This document shows, one piece after another, positions 46,160 to 54,187 of a DNA stretch of 64,000 bases (position 1 is the first letter of the stretch; each line of letters begins with the position of its first letter). Source of the DNA: Sulfurospirillum sp001602955 (GTDB lineage: Bacteria; Campylobacterota; Campylobacteria; Campylobacterales; Sulfurospirillaceae); the NCBI GenBank assembly GCA_001602955.1, contig LVAC01000001.1:15780-79779 (forward strand), in the 5' to 3' direction. The notes beneath the pieces are model-generated. The model was not told the DNA's origin. It saw nothing but the letters and a program-made list of their open reading frames with translations, and ran no database searches. A program made the position numbers and the translations under genes.

Positions 46160-46820
46160 GATACACCCGTTTGATGAGATAGACCAAAATCGTCACGGAA
46201 AAAAGAATCAACAAGCCGTACACAAACGTTCGCGCCCCGCCCGTTAACATCTCTCCGGCATACGAATAAACCAGCGTCGCCGGTAATTGCCCGATACCCG
46301 TAGCGATCACGAACGAGCCAAGGCGCATCGACGTCAGCCCCGCGGCGTAGCTGACCACGTCAAAGGAGATAAACGGAAGCAATCGCGCGATCAAAATCGC
46401 GTACACGCCGTGTTTTTCAAAAAAAGCGTCCACACTTTCCAACGCCATCTTCGAAGTGAGTTTTTCGACGACTTCGCGACCTAACAATCGCGCGATGTAA
46501 AAACACAAAATCGCGCCCGCCATCGCACTCGTCCATGAAAGTGCCGCACCCCAAAGCCAACCGAACAACGCCGCATTGGCAAAGGTAATGAGAAACGCCG
46601 GCAAAGGTGCCATGACCGATTGAAACACCATCAGCGCAAACGAAATCAACGGTGCCCAAACCCCGAACGACAAAATATACGCCTTAATCACTTCCAAATC
46701 GAGGCCTTGAAAAAGCGCGATCCATCCCAAAAACAGCGCACGAGAGCTGGGAAACGCTAGCAAGGCGATGAGAACGATACCGCTTAAAAGCAGTACCGCC
46801 CGTTTGTGCATTCGCGTCAT
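46149..46820 (-). CDS. TVP38/TMEM64 (SNARE-associated, DedA-like) membrane protein, second
   Basis: A 223-residue protein with the same VTT architecture as the gene at 44388-45044: PLPAFLITFANAALFGWLWG and ARLLPFISFDVVSYAAG. Identity between the two by eye is moderate, so they are old paralogues. Its start touches the rhodanese stop. The two membrane proteins flank the Fe-S oxidoreductase gene, which suggests a membrane assembly. Confidence 0.85.
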   Translation of the reverse strand: MTRMHKRAVLLLSGIVLIALLAFPSSRALFLGWIALFQGLDLEVIKAYILSFGVWAPLISFALMVFQSVMAPLPAFLITFANAALFGWLWGAALSWTSAMAGAILCFYIARLLGREVVEKLTSKMALESVDAFFEKHGVYAILIARLLPFISFDVVSYAAGLTSMRLGSFVIATGIGQLPATLVYSYAGEMLTGGARTFVYGLLILFSVTILVYLIKRVYRGR

Positions 46821-47257
46821 TATTTGTCTAACACGTCGCTAATTTTTTCTCTCGGCCAACCCTCTTGACCGTTTTTAAGCGTAAAAAGTTGCTCTTTTTT
46901 GAGCCCTTTTTCCAAATAATAATCATACGTTCTATCCGCACCGCCGGCACCTCTTGGGCAAACGATGACCACTTTTTGATCGGGTTTAATATCGGGAAGC
47001 AACTCTGCCAAACGCGCTTTTTCCGCATCGGTTTTCACCGGATACGCATAGGTTTCGTGTGCTCCTTTTAAATGCTCTTTTGCAAATCCCGGTTTTTCTT
47101 GAATATCCACGATGACGACTTTGGAAGGGTCTTTTCGAATCAATTCCGCCGTCTCTTCGGCGGTAATGTAGTTGTAACTGCTAAAAATTCCCGCCATCAA
47201 CGCACCTTTAAAAAGTGCCGTTGCCGCCAATGCGCCTAATACTTTCGTCATTTTCAT
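46820..47257 (-). CDS. Periplasmic rhodanese-like protein, first copy
   Basis: A 145-residue protein with a signal peptide (ALAATALFKGALMAG) and one rhodanese domain. The active loop is VIVCPRGAGGADRTYDYYLE with a catalytic Cys, so sulfur or another chalcogen transfer is possible. The sequence NYITAEETAELIRKDPSKVV is shared with the next gene; the pair are tandem duplicates. The 47-base gap between them carries no terminator. Confidence 0.88.
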   Translation of the reverse strand: MKMTKVLGALAATALFKGALMAGIFSSYNYITAEETAELIRKDPSKVVIVDIQEKPGFAKEHLKGAHETYAYPVKTDAEKARLAELLPDIKPDQKVVIVCPRGAGGADRTYDYYLEKGLKKEQLFTLKNGQEGWPREKISDVLDK

Positions 47258-47304
47258 TCTTGTATCCTTTAGAGTATGCGCGTTCTTACGAAACCGTACG
47301 AAAT

Positions 47305-47745
47305 TTATTTATCCAAAACGTCTTTGATTTTATCTCTCGGCCATTCGTATTGACCGCCTTTAAGCGTAAAGAGTTGCTCTTTTTTGAGCCCTTTTTCCAA
47401 GTAAAAATCATACGCTCTATCGGCTCCTCCGCCGCCTCTTGGGCAGACGATGACCACTTTTTGATCGGGTTTAATGTTCGGCAAAAGCTCCGCTAAACGT
47501 GCTTTTTCCGCATCGGTTTTAACCGGATAGGCATACGTTGAAATAGCACCTTTGAGATGTTCTTCTTCAAAATCGGGTTTTTCTTGAATGTCGACTAACA
47601 CGAGTTTGGAAGCGTCCTCACGCATCAACTTTGCCGTTTCGTCGGCGGTAATGTAGTTGTATTTGGCATTTTCTTTGACTTTACCGCCGCAACCGAGCGT
47701 CAACAAAGCCGTCAATACCACTGCGCTTATCGCGAGTATTTTCAT
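47305..47745 (-). CDS. Periplasmic rhodanese lipoprotein, second copy
   Basis: A 146-residue rhodanese with a lipobox (LLTLGCGG) in place of the plain signal of its twin. The active loop is VIVCPRGGGGADRAYDFYLE. More than 70 percent of the mature residues appear identical to the first copy. It should be anchored in a membrane facing the periplasm. It is the first gene of the leftward operon and is divergent from the kinase gene. Confidence 0.88.
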   Translation of the reverse strand: MKILAISAVVLTALLTLGCGGKVKENAKYNYITADETAKLMREDASKLVLVDIQEKPDFEEEHLKGAISTYAYPVKTDAEKARLAELLPNIKPDQKVVIVCPRGGGGADRAYDFYLEKGLKKEQLFTLKGGQYEWPRDKIKDVLDK

Positions 47746-47905
47746 GGATTACTCCTTTAGGAAATGACATGTAACGAGCCTAAAGAGGGAAGTATGACAA
47801 AGAAGAGCACAAAGGAGGTTATGTCTTTTTTGATGTACGCTTAAGCCTTAAGCCGTTACATGATGTGGTACAATGATAAACTTTTGTAACTTACAGTGAG
47901 GTTAA

Positions 47906-47929
47906 ATCGGTCAACGTTTCTTGACTGAT
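47906..47929. promoter_or_regulatory. Inverted repeat in the divergent rhodanese/kinase promoter region
   Basis: ATCGGTCAA and TTGACTGAT pair at eight of nine positions around a six-base loop. It is located between two divergent operons, 41 bases before the kinase start, so it could be an operator for both. Confidence 0.45.
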
Positions 47930-47969
47930 CTAAAAAGTACCCGTCGTTTTAAAAGGAGCGTTTTCTCGT

Positions 47970-49049
47970 ATGACAGTTGAAGATATTGCGCGTTACGTAG
48001 CCGCCCAAAGCGTTTTAAAAGAGGTGTTAAAACACGATCGTTACGATGTTTACGAAATCGGCGGAGGTAATTTAAATTTTATCTTTCGAGTACAAAGCGT
48101 ATCCGGAAATTCGTTGATTATCAAGCATGCGCCGCCTTACCTTCGCATGCTAGGAGAGACGTTTACCTTGACGCAAGAACGTATCTGCGCGGAGATGCAT
48201 ACGATGCGTTATTTTCAGACCATCGCGCCTTCGTACGTACCGCACGTTTACCTGTGCGACGAGGAGCGTTTCTGCTTTGCCATGGAAGATTTGCGGGAGT
48301 TTCGTTTGATGCAAAACCGCTCCGACGTGCCGCTTTGCATTTACGAAAAACTGGGCGATTTTTTAGCTTTGCTTTTTTTAAATACGCCGCCGCCTCGTTT
48401 GGAGGGTTATTACGACAACGCGGCGTTGAAGCGTATCAGCGACGAGTATATTTTTTGTTTTCCCCACATCGCCGATCATCCCGCCCTCGTTCGCGTTCCC
48501 TACTTCACGCCGCGCCCGAAGAGCCCGCATTTCGATGCGACGATCGCTTGGCTTAGGACGCGTTTTTTAGAAGCCAAAGAGCACCTTTTACACGGTGATT
48601 TGCATACGGGATCGGTCATGAGTGATGGCTGCGATCTCAAAATCATCGATGCGGAGTTCGCCTTTTTCGGCCCTTTGGGATTTGACGCGGGTGTTTTGAT
48701 CGCACACATTCTTTTTGACGAGATTCATGCCTATTGTAGCGATCAAGCAGTGCACTACACAAAACGCATACAAGCCTTATTTCGCGGTTTTGAGGCGCGT
48801 GCGCACACCGTTTCCTTAGCGTTTTTACGCGAAAGTATCGGTTTTTGCGGTGCGGAACTGTACCGTCGCTTGCTCGTTCCGGCGAAAGCCAAGCCGCTCG
48901 AAACCTTACCGAACGTATCGCAAAAAGCCCAAGCGTATGCGTTAAGCGAAACCTTGGCGATCGATTTGGTCGAAGCATGCTTACATGTAGAATCGCTTGA
49001 AGCTTTTCTCGCACGCGTGGAGCGTCGTTTATGCCCAAAAACGCGCTAA
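47970..49049 (+). CDS. Methylthioribose-kinase-like protein (MtnK family)
   Basis: A 359-residue kinase of the APH fold. Three segments match 5-methylthioribose kinase: GGGNLNFIFRV, PYLRMLGETFTLTQER, and LLHGDLHTGSVM with AEFAFFGPLGFDAG for the catalytic and metal-binding residues. MtnK phosphorylates C1 of 5-methylthioribose. No other methionine-salvage gene is nearby. With the radical SAM/methyltransferase and the glycosyltransferases it could phosphorylate a 5-substituted ribose to make a sugar-1-phosphate donor; this is inference. The next gene starts 19 bases before its stop. Confidence 0.8.
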   Translation: MTVEDIARYVAAQSVLKEVLKHDRYDVYEIGGGNLNFIFRVQSVSGNSLIIKHAPPYLRMLGETFTLTQERICAEMHTMRYFQTIAPSYVPHVYLCDEERFCFAMEDLREFRLMQNRSDVPLCIYEKLGDFLALLFLNTPPPRLEGYYDNAALKRISDEYIFCFPHIADHPALVRVPYFTPRPKSPHFDATIAWLRTRFLEAKEHLLHGDLHTGSVMSDGCDLKIIDAEFAFFGPLGFDAGVLIAHILFDEIHAYCSDQAVHYTKRIQALFRGFEARAHTVSLAFLRESIGFCGAELYRRLLVPAKAKPLETLPNVSQKAQAYALSETLAIDLVEACLHVESLEAFLARVERRLCPKTR

Positions 49050-50350
49050 TTTATTTTCTCAAAGCCCCCAAGGAAGGCGACGTCAAAACGCGCCTTGCGA
49101 AAAGCATCGGCAACCAAGCGGCGACTCGATGCTACACGCTTTTGTGCGAACGGCTTTTAGCACTTGAAGTTGACGAAACCGTCGATCGTTTCATCGCTTA
49201 CGGCGACGCTCAACACGCCATACCGCCGTTTGAAGGCTCTTTCGGTCTTTTTTTTCAAGAAGGCGAAGGCTTGGGAGCACGCATGCAAAACGCTTTTCGG
49301 CACTGTTTTGCGCAAGGCTACGAGCGCGTCGTTTTGGTCGGAGCGGATATTCCCGACGTCGACGCGCCGCTTTTAAACGAAGCGTTTGATGCGCTTTCTT
49401 TACACGATGCGATTTGCTCGCCGACGTATGACGGCGGCTATTACCTCATCGGTTTTCACGCGACGACCTTCACGCCCAAGGCATTTAAGCATATCGTCTA
49501 TTCGCAAAGCGACGTTTTTGCCAAAACGCTCGATGCGCTTTTTCCTCTTGTGGTCGCTCAAGGCAAAACGCTTCACGACCTTGATACCTTGGACGACCTC
49601 AGAGCCCTTGCCTTTAAAGCCTCTTCCTCGTTTCATACCTACGCGCAAGCCCTCTTAAAAACGCTTCCGCGTATCAGCGTCGTCTTGCCCGTGTATCGCG
49701 AAGATGATCGGTTACGAAAGATCATTGCTCAAACGCGTCAACAAGCGCAAACGGCTTCCGTCGAAATCATCGTCGTCGACACCGATGAGAGAACCACCGT
49801 CGATACCGTGGCATTGCAAAACGTTCGCATCGGACTTAGCCGACAAGGGCGTGCCGCGCAGATGAACGAAGGGCTTTTAATGGCACAAGGAGAAATCGTG
49901 CTGTTTTTACACGCGGACACGCTGCTTCCCGACGCTTGGGATCGTTTGGTCGAAGAAACCTTACATGTCGTTTGCGCGGGAGCGTTTTCATTGGCGATCG
50001 ACGATGCGCATCCGTGGTTTCGTTTTATCGAAAACGCCGCCAATCTCCGCGCAAAGCTGACACGCGTTCCCTACGGCGACCAAGCCCTCTTTTTTTCGAC
50101 GCCGTTTCTACGCGAACAAGGCGGTTTTGCCGACATTGCGTTGATGGAAGACGTGGAGATCATGCGACGCCTCAAAAGGCAACATGTACCGATCGTCATA
50201 CGAAGCGAAACGGTGTTGACCTCTTCGCGAAGATGGCATCAAGAAGGCTTTGTCTACACGACGCTTCGCAACCGCATTTTAAGCTTTTTATTTTGGCTAG
50301 GCGTCTCTCCGAAGCGTTTCATCAAACGCTATCAAGCACATCGGGACTAA
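49031..50350 (+). CDS. Fused DUF2064 (TIGR04282) and GT2 (TIGR04283) glycosyltransferase
   Basis: A 439-residue protein. Residues 1-200 are of the DUF2064/TIGR04282 type: LIYFLKAPKEGDVKTRLAKS, LVGADIPDVDAP and PTYDGGYYLIG. Residues 210-439 are a family 2 transferase of the TIGR04283 type: ISVVLPVYRED, RAAQMNEGL, LFLHADTLLP, YGDQALFF, ALMEDVEIMRRLKR and TSSRRWHQEG. Both families were described next to radical SAM/selenodomain proteins and are now annotated as arsenosugar biosynthesis transferases. Elsewhere they are often two separate genes. The acceptor and donor are unknown. Confidence 0.9.
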   Translation: MPKNALIYFLKAPKEGDVKTRLAKSIGNQAATRCYTLLCERLLALEVDETVDRFIAYGDAQHAIPPFEGSFGLFFQEGEGLGARMQNAFRHCFAQGYERVVLVGADIPDVDAPLLNEAFDALSLHDAICSPTYDGGYYLIGFHATTFTPKAFKHIVYSQSDVFAKTLDALFPLVVAQGKTLHDLDTLDDLRALAFKASSSFHTYAQALLKTLPRISVVLPVYREDDRLRKIIAQTRQQAQTASVEIIVVDTDERTTVDTVALQNVRIGLSRQGRAAQMNEGLLMAQGEIVLFLHADTLLPDAWDRLVEETLHVVCAGAFSLAIDDAHPWFRFIENAANLRAKLTRVPYGDQALFFSTPFLREQGGFADIALMEDVEIMRRLKRQHVPIVIRSETVLTSSRRWHQEGFVYTTLRNRILSFLFWLGVSPKRFIKRYQAHRD

Positions 50351-50356
50351 ATTTTG

Positions 50357-50362
50357 TATAAT
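50357..50362 (+). promoter_or_regulatory. TATAAT -10 box of the lrgAB-like operon
   Basis: A perfect TATAAT lies 31 bases before the start of the LrgA-like gene, just after the glycosyltransferase stop, so the two Lrg genes have their own promoter. Confidence 0.55.
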
Positions 50363-50393
50363 CATCTTTTTCATACCACCTTTTAGGAACGCC

Positions 50394-50741
50394 ATGTTAC
50401 ACGGTATCTTGACCCTTTTGCTCTTTCAATTTACGGGAGAGTGCATCAGCAAACTTTTTGAGCTTAAAATCCCAGGCCCTATCATCGGTATGGTCTTACT
50501 TTTGCTTTTTTTAGTCATCCGCAAGGGAAGCTTTCACGCGCTTGACAATGCCGTTTTTTGGCTGTTGCGCTATTTGCCGTTGTTTATTATCCCAGCCGCG
50601 GCGGGTATCATCACACAGGTTGAGACGATTTCAAACGAACTGTTTGCCATTCTGGCTTCCTTGATTGTAGGCACGTTTTTATCGCTCGCTTTTAGCGTGA
50701 AACTGATGGATATTTTAATTTCAAAAAAGGAAGAGCAATGA
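50394..50741 (+). CDS. LrgA/CidA-family membrane protein
   Basis: A 115-residue protein with four helices and the holin-like LrgA/CidA motif KIPGPIIGMVLLLLFL. These proteins modulate murein hydrolase export and, in several bacteria, are involved in pyruvate or glycolate transport. It overlaps the LrgB gene by four bases. Confidence 0.88.
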   Translation: MLHGILTLLLFQFTGECISKLFELKIPGPIIGMVLLLLFLVIRKGSFHALDNAVFWLLRYLPLFIIPAAAGIITQVETISNELFAILASLIVGTFLSLAFSVKLMDILISKKEEQ

Positions 50742-51448
50742 ATGTCGATGCACTCATGGCGTATATCACGAGTACGCCTTTAACGTGGATTATCATCACG
50801 ATGAGTGCGTATAAAGTGGGCATTTTGATTTACGAAAAAACGGGTAAACATGCGTTATTACAGCCTATTGTGATCGCATACGTCATTATGCTTCCCATTC
50901 TGATCATCGCGCACATTCCCTATAAGCAGTATTTTGAATCGGTCAGCATTTTGCACTTTTTTCTAGGACCGGCTACGGTGGCACTTGCGCTTCCCTTGTA
51001 CAAAAACCTCAAACTGATTCATGCGTACCTTTTGCCTATTTTCATCACGCTTTTTGCCGGTGGAATTTTTACTATTTTAAGTGCTGTGGGTATTTTATGG
51101 CTTTTGGGTGCTTCCAAAATTACGATGCTCTCGATGACCACCAAGTCCGTCACCGCGCCCATTACGCTCATCACCGCGCATGACATCGGCGCCAATGCTT
51201 CCTTAGCCATCGGGTTTGTCGTCATCACGGGACTTTTTGGAGCACTCTTTGGTACGTTTGTGTTTAAGCTCTTAAAGATCAAACACGATGCCGCCAAAGG
51301 CTTCGCGCTTGGACTTATCTCTCATGCCGTAGGAACGGCTAGAGCCTTTGAGATCAGCGAAAACGCCGCCGCCTTTTCAGCCTTGGCGATGGGACTCGTG
51401 GGCGTGTTGATCGCCGTTTTCTTGCCCATTGTGATTGGACTTTTATAG
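50738..51448 (+). CDS. LrgB/CidB-family membrane protein
   Basis: A 236-residue membrane protein with the conserved phrases SKITMLSMTTKSVTAPI and ISHAVGTARAFEI seen in LrgB/CidB. It works with the LrgA-like protein encoded just before. The stop is within a palindrome that also carries TTACATGTAA. Confidence 0.9.
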   Translation: MNVDALMAYITSTPLTWIIITMSAYKVGILIYEKTGKHALLQPIVIAYVIMLPILIIAHIPYKQYFESVSILHFFLGPATVALALPLYKNLKLIHAYLLPIFITLFAGGIFTILSAVGILWLLGASKITMLSMTTKSVTAPITLITAHDIGANASLAIGFVVITGLFGALFGTFVFKLLKIKHDAAKGFALGLISHAVGTARAFEISENAAAFSALAMGLVGVLIAVFLPIVIGLL

Positions 51449-51461
51449 CTTACATGTAAGC
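51448..51461. terminator. 14-bp palindrome between convergent genes
   Basis: GCTTACATGTAAGC starts at the last base of the LrgB stop codon and precedes the facing sensor gene by seven bases. It is another case where ACATGTAA sits at the meeting point of two genes. Without T-tracts, its role as terminator is only likely. Confidence 0.45.
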
Positions 51462-51468
51462 ATTAAGC

Positions 51469-52845
51469 TTACTCGCTTTTTTTGCCCTCCGTCGTGCCGT
51501 TTTCGACCATTTGGTTGAGGCTACGTTTGAGCTTTTGAAGCATTTTATTGACGTGAATGAGGTTTTCCGCCGATTGGATCGCGATGTCTTCGGTGGCGTT
51601 GACGTTTTTATCGAATGTCTTTTTTTCGTTTTCGTCGATACCCATACCCTCTATCGCGTCTTCGACCTCTTCGGCGATTTGCTGGAGTTGCGACACGGCG
51701 TTTTCGGCTTTTTTAAGCGCGTCTTCGCTCTCTTGCATCGCGAGGTTGACCTTTTGCACGAATTGGGAGATGTGCGTAGAAGCTTCTTGAAGCTCGTCTT
51801 CGCTGTTGGAAGAGAGGTTGAGATGGTGTTTCGTGACGACGTTAACGTCGCCTTGTGCCAACTCTTTGGCTTTTTGCACAAAACCTTCCAGATGCTCGAT
51901 GACCTCTTTGGTCATCACGAACGCATAGAGGATAATCACCAAACCGATCAACAAGCCGATGTATTGGAACTTTAAGAAAAGATCGTTTTTATGTTCGCTA
52001 TGGTCGGTATAGAGCCATACCGCCTCGTCCATCGCGTTTAAAAGCTGAATATTTTTTTCGTAAATATACGCAAGGTGTCGGTTGATCTGTGTCTCTTTTT
52101 CGATCAAACGATCTAAAAAGACGACGTACTCTTCCCAATACGCGTTCGTCTCTTTCACGACTCCGTAGACTTTCGGATCGTTTTGCACGGCAGGATCGTT
52201 CAAAAAGCCTTTAATCGTCTTATCGTACAAGGCTTTGGCGTCGGCGTAAATAACCAAGTCTTGCGCGTTTGCCATTCGCAAATAGCGGTTGGCGTACAGT
52301 CCCATACGTTGAGAGAGCATACGTTGGCGACCCGAAAGATCGATATGCACGTTACTCAAATTGGCAGCGACCATACGTTGCACGACCGCATCGGAGAGAA
52401 ACAAAAGTTTTTCGATGCGCGGCGTTAAAACTTCGGTATCCAAACGAATCGACTCGATGCCGCTTTTCAAGGCTTCGACTTCTTGTTTAAAAGGCTTCCA
52501 ATACGCCATAACCTCTTCGAGTTTGGCTTGGATTTTTTCGTTTTGCGGCGCGTAAATGCCTTTGGCGTCGTTGCCGTAAAGCAGATCGTTCAGGCTGCTT
52601 TCAAAAAGCCCTACCGCGGTGTTGAGTTCGCGAAAATCGTTCCCCTGACGATGCACGATAAAGAAGACTTCTTTGCTCATTTTTTGCGAAAGCATACGCT
52701 GTTTGCCGGCGATGTTGATGATATAAGCGTCTTTTTTGCTCATCTGATTCATCATCACGGTTAACGAGATGATGGCAATAATAACGAACGAAAGCAGCCC
52801 TCCGGCGAGCTTCATTTTGGTGCTGATGGTTTTAGGTGTCATCAT
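51469..52845 (-). CDS. PilJ/NarX-type membrane sensor without an output domain
   Basis: A 458-residue protein with an N-terminal helix (residues 14-28), a periplasmic region holding two PilJ-type repeats, a second helix near 295-315, a HAMP-like linker and a long coiled coil. Each repeat has a conserved helix: INIAGKQRMLSQKM and IDLSGRQRMLSQRM. These resemble the P-box of NarX, which binds nitrate and nitrite. No kinase, MCP or nucleotide cyclase domain follows. It lies eight bases downstream of a Crp/Fnr regulator gene at the end of the nrf cluster, so a nitrate/nitrite role is inferred. Confidence 0.8.
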   Translation of the reverse strand: MMTPKTISTKMKLAGGLLSFVIIAIISLTVMMNQMSKKDAYIINIAGKQRMLSQKMSKEVFFIVHRQGNDFRELNTAVGLFESSLNDLLYGNDAKGIYAPQNEKIQAKLEEVMAYWKPFKQEVEALKSGIESIRLDTEVLTPRIEKLLFLSDAVVQRMVAANLSNVHIDLSGRQRMLSQRMGLYANRYLRMANAQDLVIYADAKALYDKTIKGFLNDPAVQNDPKVYGVVKETNAYWEEYVVFLDRLIEKETQINRHLAYIYEKNIQLLNAMDEAVWLYTDHSEHKNDLFLKFQYIGLLIGLVIILYAFVMTKEVIEHLEGFVQKAKELAQGDVNVVTKHHLNLSSNSEDELQEASTHISQFVQKVNLAMQESEDALKKAENAVSQLQQIAEEVEDAIEGMGIDENEKKTFDKNVNATEDIAIQSAENLIHVNKMLQKLKRSLNQMVENGTTEGKKSE

Positions 52846-52853
52846 CGTTTTGC

Positions 52854-53519
52854 CTATTCGTAAATGTCTTTAAGTTCTTGCGTGTTCAAAATCACGACGT
52901 TGTTTTTGTCGATTTCGATCACACCGTTACGCGTTAGTTTGTTTAAAATGCGTGAAAGCGTTTCGGGTTGAATGTGCAACATGTAAGCGATTTCATGCTT
53001 TTTGAGGGCATTAAAAGTTTCTAGATCGTTGATCAACATGTGCGCGACTTTCGCCGTTCCGTCAAACACGACGTCGCGGCTAATAATACACTGCATTTGC
53101 TGAATCATCTTAAAGGACTCTTCGAGGATTTTGGTCATAAGGCGATGGTTCGTGTAGATCATCTCGCGAAACGGCGCGCTTTGAATGCTCAAAACCGTGC
53201 TGTTTTCTAAAAATTCGGCATTGGCGTAACAACTGATAAAAAAGCTATCGATGAGTTTTGAGACGTTGAAAATCAACGATTTTGAGAAAAGTTTGTACAA
53301 GAAAATCTCGTTTTCGAAACGATCGACTTTGTAAAATTTAACCGACCCGTCGATAATATAATACACCGCGTCTTTACTGTCTTTCTCGTAAAAAAGAACG
53401 TCGCCTTTTTGGTACTGCTTGACCCCGCTAAAATGCGCGATTTTTTCGATGTCGCCCTCTTCGAGCGACTGAAAAATCGGCAAATGAGCGATTAAGGCGG
53501 CATATTCGGTTAATGCCAT
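52854..53519 (-). CDS. Crp/Fnr-family transcription regulator (nrf cluster)
   Basis: A 221-residue regulator with a cyclic-nucleotide-binding-like beta barrel and a winged helix. The recognition helix is in IQPETLSRILNKL; its Glu, Ser and Arg fit Fnr-type contacts with TTGA half-sites, which agree with the sites at napA and nrfH. It lacks the N-terminal Cys set of Fnr, so it does not bind an oxygen-sensitive cluster. It may sense nitrate, nitrite or NO products directly, as do the Nss proteins of Wolinella and NssR of Campylobacter. Which Nss type it is cannot be told. Confidence 0.88.
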   Translation of the reverse strand: MALTEYAALIAHLPIFQSLEEGDIEKIAHFSGVKQYQKGDVLFYEKDSKDAVYYIIDGSVKFYKVDRFENEIFLYKLFSKSLIFNVSKLIDSFFISCYANAEFLENSTVLSIQSAPFREMIYTNHRLMTKILEESFKMIQQMQCIISRDVVFDGTAKVAHMLINDLETFNALKKHEIAYMLHIQPETLSRILNKLTRNGVIEIDKNNVVILNTQELKDIYE

Positions 53520-53536
53520 CTGCGACTCTTTGGGTG

Positions 53537-54187
53537 TTATTTTGTAAACGTTGCGTTTTCAACGATTATCTTATAAATATACCCCGAACCGAAATTTTTG
53601 TCAACGGCAACCATACCCGTCGCGGTCACGATATCACCGACTTTGGGCAATTCTTGAGACGTAAAAACGATGCGTCCGACTTCACGGTTCTCGCCCGTAC
53701 CGTCTTGGATGTGAATCCAGTTGCGTCCTAAAATCGCGGAAGAGGCTTTGACGACTTTGCCACGAATCGTAACGCTTTTACCGCTCAATTGCGTTCGCTG
53801 TTCCCACGCCTCTTTCACGCTGAGCGTACCGTTTTGCCGATAAGGCGATACTTCGACGTACGCGTTGATCAACGCAAGATTTCCCGCTTCTTGAACGTGG
53901 GTGCGGTATTGAAGATTGGAAGCGAAGACCAACTCGTCAAACGTGCGACCCAACGCCTTACTTTCAAAATTTTTAGCCTTCATCTCCTCTTGGAAACGGA
54001 CTTCCGTACCTTTATCGAGCGAAACGCCCTCAACCGCGATCCAATACCGTTTTTTCGTATCGTCGATCTGCAAGTAGGTGTAACCGCCGCCTTGCATCAC
54101 GTCGACGACGACGCCTTCGTAAATATCGCCCGCGTGGAGTCCGACGCAACAGGCAAGTGCGGCTAAAATGCTATACAGTAGTTTCAT
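53537..54187 (-). CDS. nrfJ: NrfJ-like periplasmic OB-fold protein
   Basis: A 216-residue exported protein with a signal peptide (SILAALACCVGLHA) and two OB-fold-like halves, ending with WIHIQDGTGENREVGRIVFT and VTATGMVAVDKNFGSGY. It overlaps nrfI by 17 bases. In Wolinella the fourth gene of nrfHAIJ is an exported protein of this type. The name comes from position and type; the function of NrfJ is not established. Confidence 0.75.
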   Translation of the reverse strand: MKLLYSILAALACCVGLHAGDIYEGVVVDVMQGGGYTYLQIDDTKKRYWIAVEGVSLDKGTEVRFQEEMKAKNFESKALGRTFDELVFASNLQYRTHVQEAGNLALINAYVEVSPYRQNGTLSVKEAWEQRTQLSGKSVTIRGKVVKASSAILGRNWIHIQDGTGENREVGRIVFTSQELPKVGDIVTATGMVAVDKNFGSGYIYKIIVENATFTK

